Counted from the stretch's first letter, positions 37,201-44,959 are shown. The stretch: 64,000 nucleotides of DNA from Neoarius graeffei (GCF_027579695.1 NC_083590.1:14437656-14501655); one strand, 5' to 3'. A program made the numbers and translations. Notes: generated by a model not told the origin, from the sequence alone.

Positions 37201-39339
37201 CTCTTGAGAAGATGAAGAGTATGAGAAGAAGTGTGATGAAGCTTGGCGTCAGCTGTAGGCACCTTGTCTCCTCAGAGTTTGGTATGCTTCACTTATTTTG
37301 GCCTCATTAGGAAACGCTACAGTCCAGCTGTACAGCATTTCAATAATCTTCGTCTTCACCCGCTCAGAGACTCCTTCTCCCATGTACTGAAATGCAGAGA
37401 GAGAGAGAAAGATGGCCTTTATATCTAGTCTAGATAAAAGCTGCATGTCTTAAACCATACATTAGAGAGTGTAGAACTTTCAGTACATTCACTTTAATGT
37501 GCAGGAAGCAGCTCTGTATCAAATTGCACACTTCTCTTCGACTTTACTGGGAAATTCAACAAGATACACTGCACTGCTCCCACCAGGAAGAGGTTTAAAA
37601 AAAAAAATCTAACAAAGTGTGGATCTCCAACACTCTTTGCATCGATGCGACATTCGACTAAATGTCATAACGGGTCATTTCCAAACTAGAACAAAGAAAA
37701 TGCCACCTTAATTCAGGACTTGTACTCAGGAATTAGAAAGAAAAAAAGCCTAGAACAGCACAGGACAACCTCAGGGCTGCTGTAGATCAGGCTTGTAGCC
37801 CTTGCGTCTGACTCGTACCCTAATTTTAAGGGCTCGTGACTTGACTTGGACTTGAGCACTGATGATTCGGACTTGTAAATTGGAGACGAGGACTCGGATG
37901 GATTTTCTTCTTTATTTTTTGTAACATGCCGTAATAATTTGGCATAAGATATTTACGTATATCTACATTAATTTTTATACTAATTTCATGCAAGAGAATG
38001 CACATTCACCTGTTCATACGTCTTGTTCAGGAACAAACTAACGTTAATGGCGCTAAAATGCCTGGAGAGAACGCCCCTAGGATTGTCCGCTTTGCTTCTA
38101 CAGACTTGAATTTTTTGAATTTTATTATTATTTCGAACATGTATAAAAAATGTATGTAACTATTTGTACATACAAAAGAAAGAAAATGAGAAATTAAAAA
38201 AATAAATAAAATAAAGAGCTAAGACATTACAAAACACCGCACATTATTCGAAAAAGGAGTGGGAAGAAGTACAATACTTTTTTAATTTCCCACCCCCTTT
38301 TTAACTACCCCGAAATCCAAACTATATTGATACACCTATAAAAATATATACCATATATACACTTCATGAATATCTATATAAATATATAATTACAAAAATA
38401 TATACTACATACCATATATATACACACTTCATAAATATCTATATAAATATTTAATTACAAAAATAAATATCTACTACATACCTATCCCTGTAAATATGAA
38501 GATATAAACTATCCCCATAAATAAATAAATATATACCATATACTAAAGTTAGTTCTAATATAACAATCAACCCTATTCTATTTATCCCTCATCATCCTCT
38601 GTTAACATACTTCCTCTTCTATATACTTGTGTAAAATATTTTGTACCTTTTTTTAAACAGATTTATATTTGCACTTTGTTTTATTTCTGTCTCCAGTCTG
38701 TTCCATAAAGTCACCCCACAGCTCGATACGCACATGTTTTTCATATTTGTTCGAACCTTTGGTTTTTTAAAATTTAGGTCTCCCCTTAGATTATATCCCC
38801 CCTTTTCCCACTTCTCGTGCAGTGGGGAAAAAAAAAAAAACGCACTGCTATGTGTTCCATATGTAGAAGAACTATCAAGGAGACGACAGGGACAACCTCA
38901 AACTTCAATCGTTAAATGGTGCGGTTGGAGTCTTGTTCTCAGACTCGACTTGAAATTTTCTTTAATGACTCAGACTTGAACACTGTGGACTCGGACTCGA
39001 ACTTTAGCAACTCGACTACAACTTTGTGTAGATGTAGTAAAATGTCCTCACCTTGGGGGAAACCACTTTGATGAGCTCGTTTAAAAACCTGTATTTGGCC
39101 ACTTCGTTGTGAAACCGTCTCCCACAGTTCTTCATGCAGGCCTCCAACACCTGCAGGAGATAGAGAAACTAAATAGGAGCTAAAAGGAGATAAACATCTG
39201 ACCAGAGCTCTGTGTAAGAGTGTGTGTGTGTGTATGTGTGTGTGCTACACGATCACTCACAGTTAATGCCTGGAGAGCCTCCCATTCCTGAGGTGAGTGG
39301 ATTTTGTGAACAAGAAGCTGTATAGCAATCTGTGGACTG

Positions 39340-39388
<49 letters not shown>

Positions 39389-42052
39389 CTTTTACAGGAA
39401 AAATAATCAAATTAAAAATCAGAAATGACATATGAGAGTTTATTGTATAGTGCTGCACTATACAGTAGACGCTGTTACACTTCCTGTTTCCTGTGTGAAT
39501 TACTGATACTCACCCTTCCAGTTCCTTGTTGATCTGGTCACAGAAGCCGATGATGTACTCCCAGTCCTCCTGCCTGTTCGTTGGGTGAGTGGCTTTGTCT
39601 GAAAAACATGATTATACAATAATATCAGAATCAAATTCCCCATGATGTCACTCACTCACCACAACACATTCAACTTCAACTGTTCATTCATTCATTTAGA
39701 CACTGGATCGATTTCCTGTTCATTCAGTCACTCATATACAATCAGCGATTCCACTGACTCACTAATTTGATTCATCCGTCCATTTGTTGGCGTAAATTAC
39801 TATTCAGTCAATAATTGTGCCTCATTCATTCATTCAACCAGTAAAGCATTAACTAAGTCATTCATTCAACGTCGCTGATATATTCAGTTAGTTGTTCATT
39901 CACTTGGTCTTCATACTTGTTTGTTCAGTCATTTGTTCATTGATCAATTTGGTCTTTCGTTCATTCACATTTTTTGTTCGGATCTTTCATTCATTTTGTA
40001 CAGCTGACTTGCAAACACGTGATCAAAATGTGCTACGTCATGAGCATCCGCCATGACGGTGGATATACAAAGCAAGTAGGATGGCAACTGCTGAAAGCGT
40101 GTCTGTAAACAATGCTGAATTTTCACAGTATTACCACGATTTGAACGATTGAGCAAAGATAGATATGTGTGGTTTTGACACATATTATTAAAAAAAAGTC
40201 AGACTTTTCTGAAGATAAGACACTTCTACTGACCAGAGTATGAATACAGGTCATTTCATCCAAAGCCTTTTTCATACGGACTATCAATTATTTCAGGTAT
40301 TTGTTTAAAAAAAAAGGAGGAATTCTCAATGGAATTTGACCGAAGCAAAACACATTTTTGGAAAGCAAATGGAGTGCCATAGTATGGATTATGTTAAATC
40401 TTTAGGCGCCAAGCAACGCTCTCGCTTGCGAACATCAGAATCCCCGAAATATAAAATAATTGATATTGTGTATGAAAAAGGCTTTGGATGAAATGTCTTA
40501 ACTATTGGATGAAATGGTCATTAGGCAAAGTGTCCTGATTCCCTCGTCTCCTCTCTGTACTAAGCCTCCTTAAGTTTCCTCACCTTCTTTCTGAATCACG
40601 GATGGAATTCTAAAAAATCGGAACACGTCACGGTCACAAGTACTGTTGTGAACATAACCATATACAGCACAAAGATATAGCATAGCTAAAAGAATGCTTA
40701 AAGCAGCGGAAAAACAAAGAGAGTCGCGCACGCGTGACTATGTTTTGTATGGAATGTCACTTGACCCCACATTTGTATATCCACCAACATGGCCGACATC
40801 ACTTGCAAGTCAAGGATACCATGTATCCATTGCCGGTCACATATGAGCTGGAGCCAATCTCAGGAGGTGGGGTACACCCTAGAGACATCTCCAGTCTATC
40901 GCAGGGCCAACACAGACACACATTCATTCTTCTGGAAAATTTAGGAGTAGCCAGTTGACCTAATCCAAACGTCTTTGGGCTGTAGGAGGAAACCGGAGCA
41001 ACCAGAGGAAACCCACACAGACATGAGGAGAACATGTTAACTCAAGTCAAGTCAACTTTATTGTCAAATATGCTATACATGCTCGACATACAGCACAGAT
41101 GAAATTTCAGTCCATACTCATTTATACATTCCTTAGAGTTATTTGATAATTGATTTATTCATTTTGGTCATTTATCATCAGCAGTTCATGGATTGATTGA
41201 ATGGACAAACTCATTCAGTTATTCTTCAAATCAAGCATTCACCTTCCATTCATTTGTTCAGTCATTCCAGTGTTTGCTTGTTTCAGCATTCATTTATTCA
41301 ATCCTTCATTCATTGGTTGCTCAATTGTTTATTTATTTAGCTACTCCATTGTTAGTTCATAGATTTAATCATTTGGTCAATAATTTCATTTATTTAGTCA
41401 CGAGCATTAAAAGTTCTTTGGTACCACAGGAAGTTCTCATCATCATCATCATCATCATCAATTTGCTAATGTTTGAAATCTTGTTCAGAGAGCTGAAATT
41501 GATCTTTCACATTATTTATGTGTGGAAAACACAATTTCAGAGTCCAGACACATGCACTGAGTCTCATCCTGCAGAACAATAACACACTACCACTGTATGC
41601 ATGTGCCATTACATCTTAGTGGCAGTTGCCTGTGTGCACCCATAAACACATACCTGTGATGTACTGTCACATAAGACACTGCATAATAGATGCTACCTGT
41701 TTATTAAACATAAATACAGGATGTAAGTGTGTATTATGATACTCGTGGTGTGAAATATTCACCCATTCATTTACTGATTGACTCAGATGCATTTAAAATA
41801 ATTATATCTGCTCTCTTTCTTGCCTCTGTTCAGGATTTAGGGTGCTAAAATGAAGAACAGAAGCTTCTCGACTCAAAAACGCTTTAATCTTTAATCTGAA
41901 CCAGAAGGTGCTTACGTAATCAAACCGCGACACAACACACACAGAGGAAGAGACGGAACAAATAAACCGATTCAGGTCTTAAATCAAACCCTTTGTGTGA
42001 AATTAAACTTACTGAGCCACGATTCGAGCGTCTCTCCTTCCTGGTACGCCAT
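16447..42052 (-). CDS. gga3: gga3: Golgi-localised gamma-ear-containing Arf-binding protein (17 exons)
   Basis: The family's role is a monomeric clathrin adaptor at the trans-Golgi network and endosomes that sorts acidic-dileucine cargo such as mannose-6-phosphate receptors under Arf-GTP control. Seventeen exons, listed separately, join to about 661 codons (human GGA3 is about 720). Residues 1-146 form the VHS domain, about 176-305 the GAT domain (Arf and ubiquitin binding), then a Pro/Ser-rich hinge with clathrin-box LLDDELL near 389-395, and 533-661 the GAE ear ending [11 protein letters not shown]. The start peptide [14 protein letters not shown] and ear motif [10 protein letters not shown] resemble GGA3 more than GGA1 or GGA2. 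All junction phases agree except exon 13/14. No stop or frameshift is seen, so the gene looks functional. Introns carry Tc1, hAT, SINE and ISL2EU-like insertions. Confidence 0.95.
16662..16772 (-). CDS. gga3: gga3 exon 16 (GAE ear)
   Basis: It encodes [20 protein letters not shown] and [17 protein letters not shown], closely matching the GGA3 ear. Acceptor TTTCTCAG, donor GTGACC, 37 codons in phase 0. Confidence 0.95.
16913..17082 (-). CDS. gga3: gga3 exon 15 (GAE ear)
   Basis: It completes Ser and reads [40 protein letters not shown] and [16 protein letters not shown], the beta-sandwich ear that binds accessory proteins. The acceptor TAG sits directly after about 26 nt of TG repeat, and an AC-rich run follows the donor GTCACA. 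Confidence 0.95.
17490..17608. repeat. A-rich tetranucleotide repeats
   Basis: Runs of AAAT, GAAC and AAAG units in gga3 intron 14. Confidence 0.7.
18639..18722. repeat. (AAAC)n microsatellite
   Basis: About 20 units of AAAC/CAAA in gga3 intron 14. Confidence 0.9.
19037..20683 (+). mobile_element. Tc1-type transposon in gga3 intron 14
   Basis: The left end is CAGCTAGGTCCATATATATA and the right end, inverted, CAGCAGTTAGGTCCCTAAAT. TA flanks both sides (19035-19036 and 20684-20685). It is 1647 bp, full length, and carries a broken transposase. Confidence 0.9.
19397..20427 (+). pseudogene. Tc1 transposase pseudogene
   Basis: It starts [20 protein letters not shown] (helix-turn-helix region). 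An extra base in an A-run near 19456 shifts the frame, which continues [18 protein letters not shown] to about 19814. The frame then changes to [19 protein letters not shown] at 19847 (first catalytic Asp), and again before [16 protein letters not shown] (second Asp) and [14 protein letters not shown] (Glu), ending GFSTKY. All DDE residues are present but at least three frame changes make it inactive. Confidence 0.9.
20692..21093 (-). mobile_element. Tc1-like MITE (short copy)
   Basis: CACTCAGTGGCCACTTTAAT at the left and CCTAATAAACTGGCTGGTG at the right are inverted forms of each other. It is internally related to the 605-bp element at 36063-36667 in opposite orientation. It follows the Tc1 element almost directly and stops about 70 bp short of gga3 exon 14. 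Confidence 0.75.
21167..21349 (-). CDS. gga3: gga3 exon 14 (hinge; 5' end uncertain)
   Basis: It encodes a Ser-rich hinge with [20 protein letters not shown] and ends [12 protein letters not shown], the conserved VPLxSIKxS segment just before the ear. The donor is A|GTCAGT (phase 1). Two acceptors occur 5 nt apart in effect, starting the exon at 21349 or 21344. The inner one (21344) keeps the frame from exon 13. Confidence 0.85.
21904..22053 (-). CDS. gga3: gga3 exon 13 (hinge; 3' end uncertain)
   Basis: It encodes [20 protein letters not shown], a Pro/His segment, and [13 protein letters not shown]. The acceptor is CTGTCAG. Two donors are possible: GAG|GTGAAG ending at 21904 (phase 0, used here) and the stronger AAGAG|GTGAGA ending at 21896 (phase 2). 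Only the first can stay in frame with exon 14, and then only with that exon's inner acceptor. Confidence 0.75.
22260..22865 (+). repeat. Tandem repeat block with about 310-bp period
   Basis: Two long units each have two half units: TTTTGTTCC...GAGGGAAGATC...CAGAACTGAA and the shorter AATCAGAACTGAAGTCCA type. The block ends GGATGCCACGCCATGGCAAT and CAGCTAATAAAA. A related block lies at 33390-33730. Confidence 0.65.
23420..23752 (-). mobile_element. tRNA-derived SINE with an internal 60-bp duplication
   Basis: The head is at the right end. The block GCGGGGTACACCCTGGACAA occurs twice in tandem (23422 and 23481), an internal duplication not seen in the other copies. The 3' tail is missing. Confidence 0.85.
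24203..24817 (+). pseudogene. RNase H / C-terminal part of non-LTR ORF2
   Basis: The frame reads [20 protein letters not shown], the His-Asp end of RNase H, then a tail with [20 protein letters not shown], a C-x2-C-x7-H-x4-C zinc finger typical of I-clade and related non-LTR elements. The reverse transcriptase is missing because of 5' truncation. The remaining frame is open to the stop at 24817, so the insertion is fairly recent. Confidence 0.85.
24203..24959 (+). mobile_element. 5'-truncated I/Nimb-like retrotransposon with RNase H
   Basis: GGACAGGGGGCG is duplicated at both sides (24191-24202 and 24960-24971). The insert ends in an (AAG)n tail. Its ORF gives the end of an RNase H domain and a zinc-binding motif; see the next entry. 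Confidence 0.85.
27389..27754 (+). mobile_element. tRNA-derived SINE with 13-bp target duplication
   Basis: It is full length. ATTGGTCGAAAAC lies at 27376-27388 and 27755-27767. It lies about 130 bp downstream (in gene sense) of gga3 exon 12. Confidence 0.95.
27886..27959 (-). CDS. gga3: gga3 exon 12 (hinge)
   Basis: This short exon is 74 nt and reads [25 protein letters not shown]. The acceptor is ACACAG and the donor GTACAC. It was found because exon 11 ends in phase 1 while exon 13 begins in phase 0; this exon converts one to the other. The W-x-x-LQ pattern matches the mammalian GGA3 hinge. Confidence 0.85.
27967..28012. repeat. (AAT)n microsatellite
   Basis: About 15 AAT units directly upstream (gene sense) of the gga3 exon 12 acceptor. 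Confidence 0.9.
28484..28729 (-). CDS. gga3: gga3 exon 11 (hinge, clathrin box)
   Basis: This 81-codon Pro/Ser/Thr-rich hinge begins [20 protein letters not shown] and ends [18 protein letters not shown] matches the clathrin-box motif known from GGA1. The donor is GTAAAA (phase 1). Confidence 0.93.
29201..29570 (-). mobile_element. tRNA-derived SINE with 13-bp target duplication
   Basis: Minus orientation, full length. ACATTTCTTATCT lies at 29188-29200 and 29571-29583. Confidence 0.95.
30120..30645. mobile_element. Tc1-derived MITE, 526 bp
   Basis: The left end is CACTACCGTTCAAAAGTTTG and the right end inverted CACTACTGTTCAAAAGTTTG. TA lies on both sides. No coding capacity. It sits in gga3 intron 10. 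Confidence 0.92.
31797..31913 (-). CDS. gga3: gga3 exon 10 (end of GAT domain)
   Basis: It encodes [20 protein letters not shown] and then an acidic tail [18 protein letters not shown]. The ILQASD...RVIN motif is the last GAT helix. The acceptor GTGCAG follows a long sense-strand TG repeat, and the donor GTGAAA is in phase 1. Confidence 0.93.
32181..32262 (-). CDS. gga3: gga3 exon 9 (GAT three-helix bundle)
   Basis: It reads [20 protein letters not shown] then EDHDTSL, part of the C-GAT bundle that binds ubiquitin and Rabaptin-5 in the family. The acceptor is TTCAG and the donor GTAATG (phase 1). Confidence 0.94.
32409..32546 (-). CDS. gga3: gga3 exon 8 (GAT domain, Arf-binding part)
   Basis: It encodes [20 protein letters not shown] followed by [20 protein letters not shown] and DRDLIK. 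This segment corresponds to the N-GAT helices that bind Arf-GTP in the family. It is 46 codons, phase 0 at both ends, with donor GTGAGC. Confidence 0.95.
33122..33202 (-). CDS. gga3: gga3 exon 7 (start of GAT domain)
   Basis: It encodes [20 protein letters not shown] and IKNMVKE, the first GAT helix. The acceptor TAG is preceded by a short GTGTGTGTGT run, and the donor is GTGGGG. Confidence 0.93.
33390..33730 (+). repeat. Tandem repeat block with terminal hairpin
   Basis: Two units of about 155 bp share CAGAATCAAAATCCACTGAA and GGGAGGAGTA. The block ends GACGCCACGTGATGGCAATG then CACCGGCCTAAGGCCGTGTG, a short hairpin, before GAGCTAATAAA. It is related to the block at 22260-22865, in gga3 intron 6. 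Confidence 0.65.
33878..33981 (-). CDS. gga3: gga3 exon 6 (VHS-GAT linker)
   Basis: It reads [20 protein letters not shown] then [14 protein letters not shown]. The IPSPP-RPKNPVF linker is diagnostic for GGA1/GGA3. Acceptor GTACAG, donor GTGAGG. The CDS continues in phase 0 into exon 7. Confidence 0.94.
34041..34203 (+). mobile_element. 5'-truncated SINE
   Basis: Only the 3' half is present, from ATGTGAGTGTGAATGGTTGT to the GATGAGATGAG tail. It lies between (AAT)n tracts. Confidence 0.85.
34204..34276. repeat. (AAT)n and (ATAG)n microsatellites
   Basis: AAT units are followed by about 12 ATAG units. Confidence 0.9.
34370..34950. repeat. Short tandem units split by a retroelement-like insert
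   Basis: The unit CACTGGCCACTAGGCGGCG plus TATGACTAATTACTAA occurs three times near 34374-34465 and again at 34908-34950. The 430-bp segment between carries GTGGGCCTGCCTCAGCAGAG and AAAAGGCCGAAACACCCAGT, which look like the 3' end of a fish non-LTR element, unnamed. Confidence 0.5.
36063..36667. mobile_element. Tc1-like MITE, 605 bp
   Basis: The ends are CACTCACCAGCCACTTTATT and, inverted, CACTCACTGGCCACTTTAAT. The left flank is TA; the right flank is AA (mutated). It lies in gga3 intron 5 and is related to 20692-21093. Confidence 0.85.
37263..37386 (-). CDS. gga3: gga3 exon 5 (end of VHS domain)
   Basis: It encodes [40 protein letters not shown] and Q. The acceptor is TTTCAG, and the donor GTGCCT (phase 1) is weaker than the others. 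The peptide is the last VHS helices, near the acidic-dileucine cargo groove. Confidence 0.93.
37780..39010. repeat. Repeat mosaic with 'GACTCGGACTCG' motif at both ends
   Basis: CTCGTGACTTGACTTGGACT-type sequence at 37840-37910 recurs in related form at 38930-39020. Between them is AT-rich DNA with TTATTTCGAACATGTATAAA, similar to a non-LTR 3' end. It is probably a DNA element split by a retrotransposon, but the boundaries are not resolved. It lies between gga3 exons 5 and 4. Confidence 0.4.
39052..39150 (-). CDS. gga3: gga3 exon 4 (VHS domain)
   Basis: It encodes [20 protein letters not shown] then [13 protein letters not shown], central VHS helices that are highly conserved in GGA proteins. 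The exon is in phase 0 at both ends, 33 codons, with donor GTGAGG. Confidence 0.95.
39261..39336 (-). CDS. gga3: gga3 exon 3 (VHS domain)
   Basis: It completes Gly and then reads [20 protein letters not shown] and LQALT. The donor is GTGAGT. The acceptor GCGCGCGCAG follows a long TG tract in the sense strand instead of an ordinary pyrimidine tract. Confidence 0.94.
39346..39388. repeat. (CA)n microsatellite at gga3 exon 3 acceptor
   Basis: In gene sense this is (TG)n followed by GCGCGCGCAG and then exon 3. Confidence 0.95.
39514..39598 (-). CDS. gga3: gga3 exon 2 (VHS domain)
   Basis: It reads [20 protein letters not shown] followed by QINKELE, the first helices of the VHS domain. The acceptor is TTTTTCAG and the donor GTGAGT (phase 2). 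Intron 1 upstream is about 2.4 kb and holds an ISL2EU-like element and a SINE. Confidence 0.94.
40001..40816 (+). mobile_element. Degenerate ISL2EU-like element in gga3 intron 1
   Basis: The left end CTGACTTGCAAACACGTGAT resembles both the right end inverted (CTTGACTTGCAAGTGATGTC) and the left end of the AT-flanked family (CTTGCAGTCACGTGAC). GGTGGATATACAAA is shared by both arms. A short frame near the left (40081-40152) begins [20 protein letters not shown] and stops after LND. Exact ends and target duplication are unclear. Confidence 0.5.
40850..41040 (-). mobile_element. Old diverged SINE
   Basis: GGGGTACACCCTAGAGACAT and GGAGGAAACCGGAGCAACCA are divergent forms of the main SINE body. Head and tail are lost. 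Confidence 0.7.
42013..42052 (-). CDS. gga3: gga3 exon 1 (start codon)
   Basis: It encodes [13 protein letters not shown] plus one base, ending at a consensus GTAAGT donor (phase 1). The ATG lies in a GC-rich stretch just downstream of the predicted promoter. The split codon joins exon 2 to give Asn, restoring SWLNKA as in other GGA3 proteins. An upstream non-coding exon cannot be excluded. Confidence 0.92.
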
Positions 42053-42144
42053 CTCGCCTCATAATATCATCCACATTTCATTTTATCCTCCACATCTACA
42101 GAGAACAGACTGTCACTCCCCGAGCTACTGTCCAGCCACTGCGC

Positions 42145-42182
42145 TACACTGCGCATGCGCGACATCCTTGCGCATGCGCACT
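42145..42182 (-). promoter_or_regulatory. Predicted gga3 promoter core with two NRF1-like palindromes
   Basis: GCGCATGCGC occurs twice, at 42151-42160 and 42170-42179, about 100-120 bp upstream of the gga3 ATG in a local CpG-rich patch. TGCGCATGCGCA is the established NRF1 recognition palindrome, common in TATA-less housekeeping and bidirectional promoters. No TATA box is obvious. No gene is recognised on the other side. Confidence 0.6.
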
Positions 42183-42529
42183 GCAGTCCTGTGCTTGTGT
42201 CAGACACTTTCACTATTGAACAACCAGCAATATTGAATTTAATTTTGTTGTTGTTTGCAGAATGACACTAATCGTGAATAACAATTTATAACATCATTTA
42301 TTATAATATGATATATGAATATATTATGTGCTGTGCTTTTTTAATGGAGCTTTGTTGTTGTTTGGAGCTTCATAATTTTCTAATCATCAATCTATAACTT
42401 TATGCTTCTGATTACTCGTGTTGGAAAACAGAGAAGGTCTCTAAGCACAGTATTTTTAAGCTACTTTTTTAGTTATTGTGACATAAATATGATTGTTGAT
42501 TATGACCATGTATTATGGCCATGTATGCA

Positions 42530-43109
42530 TGTTTATTCTATTCACATAGCGCTTTTAACAATAAGCATTGTCGCAAAGCAGCTTTACAGAATTTGAACGA
42601 CTTAAAACATGAGCTAATTTTATCCCTAATCTATCCCCAATGAGCAAGCCTGTGGCGATGGTGGCAAGGAAAAACTCCCTCAGACGACATGAGGAAGAAA
42701 CCGCGAAAGGAACCAGACTCAAAAGGGAACCCATCCTCATTTGGGCAACAACAGACAGCATGACTATAATATTAACAGTTTGAACATGAAGTCAGTTTCG
42801 CTGATGTTATAAACTCTTCATTGATGGAAACTTGAGTGCAAAACTGTTCATGACAACTGCAGTCCTAAAGTTAGCAAGTCAACTGTAGTCCTCAGCCATA
42901 AAAGCATTATACTGTAAGAGTCCAGAGCGTCTTCCAAGTGTGACTTTCAACTGTCCACATGGGGCCGTCCTCTACAGGAGCGATGCGATGAGACTCCAAC
43001 CAGACACAGGGTACCAGGATGGATCAGGCAGATCTGAGGAGCAGAAGAGATCAGCATCTCGATCCCAGGACCGACATGTAACTCAGAGGGACAGATTTGG
43101 GGGGAGGGG

Positions 43110-43143
<34 letters not shown>

Positions 43144-44010
43144 AAACACAGGTTGTTAGGTATGCCCAATGTCACCTGAATAAGTAGGAACAGTATACAT
43201 ATTGCACTGAGTACAAGCAGGGACTCCGGCAACTAACTATGACAGCATAACTAAAAGGGGAGAGCCAGAAGGTAACACAGGCATGAGGGAGCCCTGGGAC
43301 ATAAAGCAGCAGCCACTACACTGTCAACAAACTCGAGTGAGCAAGCGAGTGGGGACTGACAACATCCATACATCCCAGTTTACCAAAACACTCTATGTCT
43401 GAGGACCCTCCAGATCTACACCTTTACCTCATAAACACCATTAACAAAAGGCTTGACTAAACAGATAGGTTTTCAGCCAAGACTTAAACACTGAGACTGT
43501 GTCTGATTCCCGAACACTACTTGGAAGAAGAAGAAGTCAGTCCCATATACATTTTCCGTACATTGGGGAGAGTGCCTGTTAGAGAGCACACTCTGTCTAG
43601 GCCACAGCATAGTGAGGTAGGGTGGCCAGTTCCTTTCCTCGCTGCCTTTTTGAATTCCCCCAGTGTTTCCACCAGGTCCCCATTCACTGCTGGGTGGACA
43701 GGAGGCGAGCCCCAGATCACCGTCCGAGACGAGAACCGGGGACCGTTCGCTTAGTGGTCAAGCGCTCTAACCACTTGGCCACTTCGCCTCACACTACTTG
43801 GAAGGCTGTTCCATAACTGTGGGGCTTTGTAAGAAAAGGCTCCGCCCCCTAATGTAGCCTTCACTATACGAAGTACCAGCAGATAGCCTGCACCTTTTGA
43901 TCTAAGTAGGCGTGGCAGGTCATAGAGGAGCAGAAGTTCACTCAGGTACTGTGGTGCAAGACCATTCAGTGCTTTAAAGGTCAATAGTAGTACTTTATAA
44001 TCAATACGAA
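42530..44010. repeat. Long fish repeat (unnamed), split by a SINE
   Basis: TGGCAAGGAAAAACTCCCTC, AGGAACCAGACTCAAAAGGG and CTGTGGGGCTTTGTAAGAAA form a repeat block I have the impression of seeing in many fish genomes. It has no complete ORF. It contains a (GA)n stretch at 43106-43137 and the insertion at 43528-43790. Confidence 0.6.
43528..43790 (-). mobile_element. Second SINE family, with 14-bp target duplication
   Basis: On the minus strand it begins GAGGCGAAGTGGCCAAGTGG (A-box-like) and GGTTCTCGTCTCGGAC (B-box-like) and ends in (CTT)n. ACACTACTTGGAAG lies at 43514-43527 and 43791-43804. Confidence 0.85.
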
Positions 44011-44063
44011 ATTTGATGATGAGATGAGATGAGATTTAACCCATCTGAAGCAATGCACACACA

Positions 44064-44432
44064 TGTCTGTGAAGATTCTCAATCATCCAGGTCATAGTAA
44101 ACTGTGGGTGGTAGAAAAGGGCAACTGGACTTGCTTGAAGATTCTTGAAAATGTTTCACCTCTCGTCATTGATCACTCTAAGGGGCAATCCTTTGATCAC
44201 CCTGTTGACTTGCCATTCACACCCAGCCTCCAGTGACCCACACCAACATGATGCCTCAACAACACCTTAGATGAGCTTGTCATCAGAATTCTGATTCTGA
44301 TTCTGATCCATGAGAGGATAAATACCTGATACTCCCTATTAGTCAGACAGAACTGAGGAAGCCTTTCGGACGAGAGGTGAAACGTTTTCAAGAATCTTCA
44401 AGCAAGTCCAGTTGCCCTTTTCTACCACCCAC
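44064..44432. mobile_element. Short Penelope-like insertion with inverted arms
   Basis: The 12-bp repeat AATGCACACACA lies on both sides (44052-44063 and 44433-44444). The left arm GGTGGTAGAAAAGGGCAACT and right arm AGTTGCCCTTTTCTACCACC are perfect inverses, extending through CTTGAAGATTCTTGAAAA to the CTCTCGTC segment. The right copy contains the hammerhead-like core listed next. This inverted arrangement with short target duplications is known for Penelope-like elements. No reverse transcriptase is left. Confidence 0.65.
44353..44383 (+). ncRNA. Hammerhead-like ribozyme core (candidate)
   Basis: CTGAGGA, then a hairpin CCTTTC-GGAC-GAGAGG (six pairs, one G-T), then TGAAAC. This matches the CUGANGA...GAAA core described for hammerhead motifs in Penelope-like elements. 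Stems I and III were not verified. Confidence 0.4.
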
Positions 44433-44444
44433 AATGCACACACA

Positions 44445-44640
44445 CGTGAGCAATGAGCACCCAGAGCAGTGGGCAGCCATGCTAACAGCGCCCGGGGAGC
44501 AGGTGGGAGTTAGGTGCCTCAGCCCAAGGCAGTCCCATATTAACCTAACTTGCATGTCTTTGGACTGTGGGGGAAACTGGAGCAGACACGGGGAGAACAT
44601 GCAAACGCCACACAGAAAGGCCCCCGAAATGATTTTGTCA
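44445..44640 (-). mobile_element. SINE remainder interrupted by the Penelope-like insertion
   Basis: TTTAACCCATCTGAAGCAAT at 44037-44055 is the 3' module and the part after 44444 is the rest of the same SINE, ending ACATGCAAACGCCACACAGA. The head is truncated. Confidence 0.75.
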
Positions 44641-44796
44641 GATGTTTTGTATAAAGTGTTTTTTATTTATCATTGCAAAAAATACAAATAAAAATGCTCT
44701 TTTTTCTCAAAATTCAGTGAGTGTGGATATAATAAAACAGTTTTTTCACTCAATCTCAGCTCATGTATGACTTGAGCTCATGGAATAACTGTCAAA

Positions 44797-44824
44797 TGTA
44801 TGTATGTATGTATGTATGTATGTA
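44797..44824. repeat. (TATG)n microsatellite
   Basis: Seven TATG units, about 135 bp from the tRNA-Glu gene. Confidence 0.9.
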
Positions 44825-44959
44825 GCTGATGATACTAGTAGAGCTGTACCACATCCTAGAGCCTAAATCAATCCCTGAATATAATGTAGTGTTTAATTTA
44901 AGGTTCTGGTTGCATTATCATAATATATTTGTGGGAAAAAAAAAATTTAAAAACTTACT

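Noticed and set aside
42200-42530. Search for a head-to-head mrps7 gene beside the gga3 promoter
   Set aside because: No frame with ribosomal protein motifs or suitable splice sites was seen in the following kilobases.
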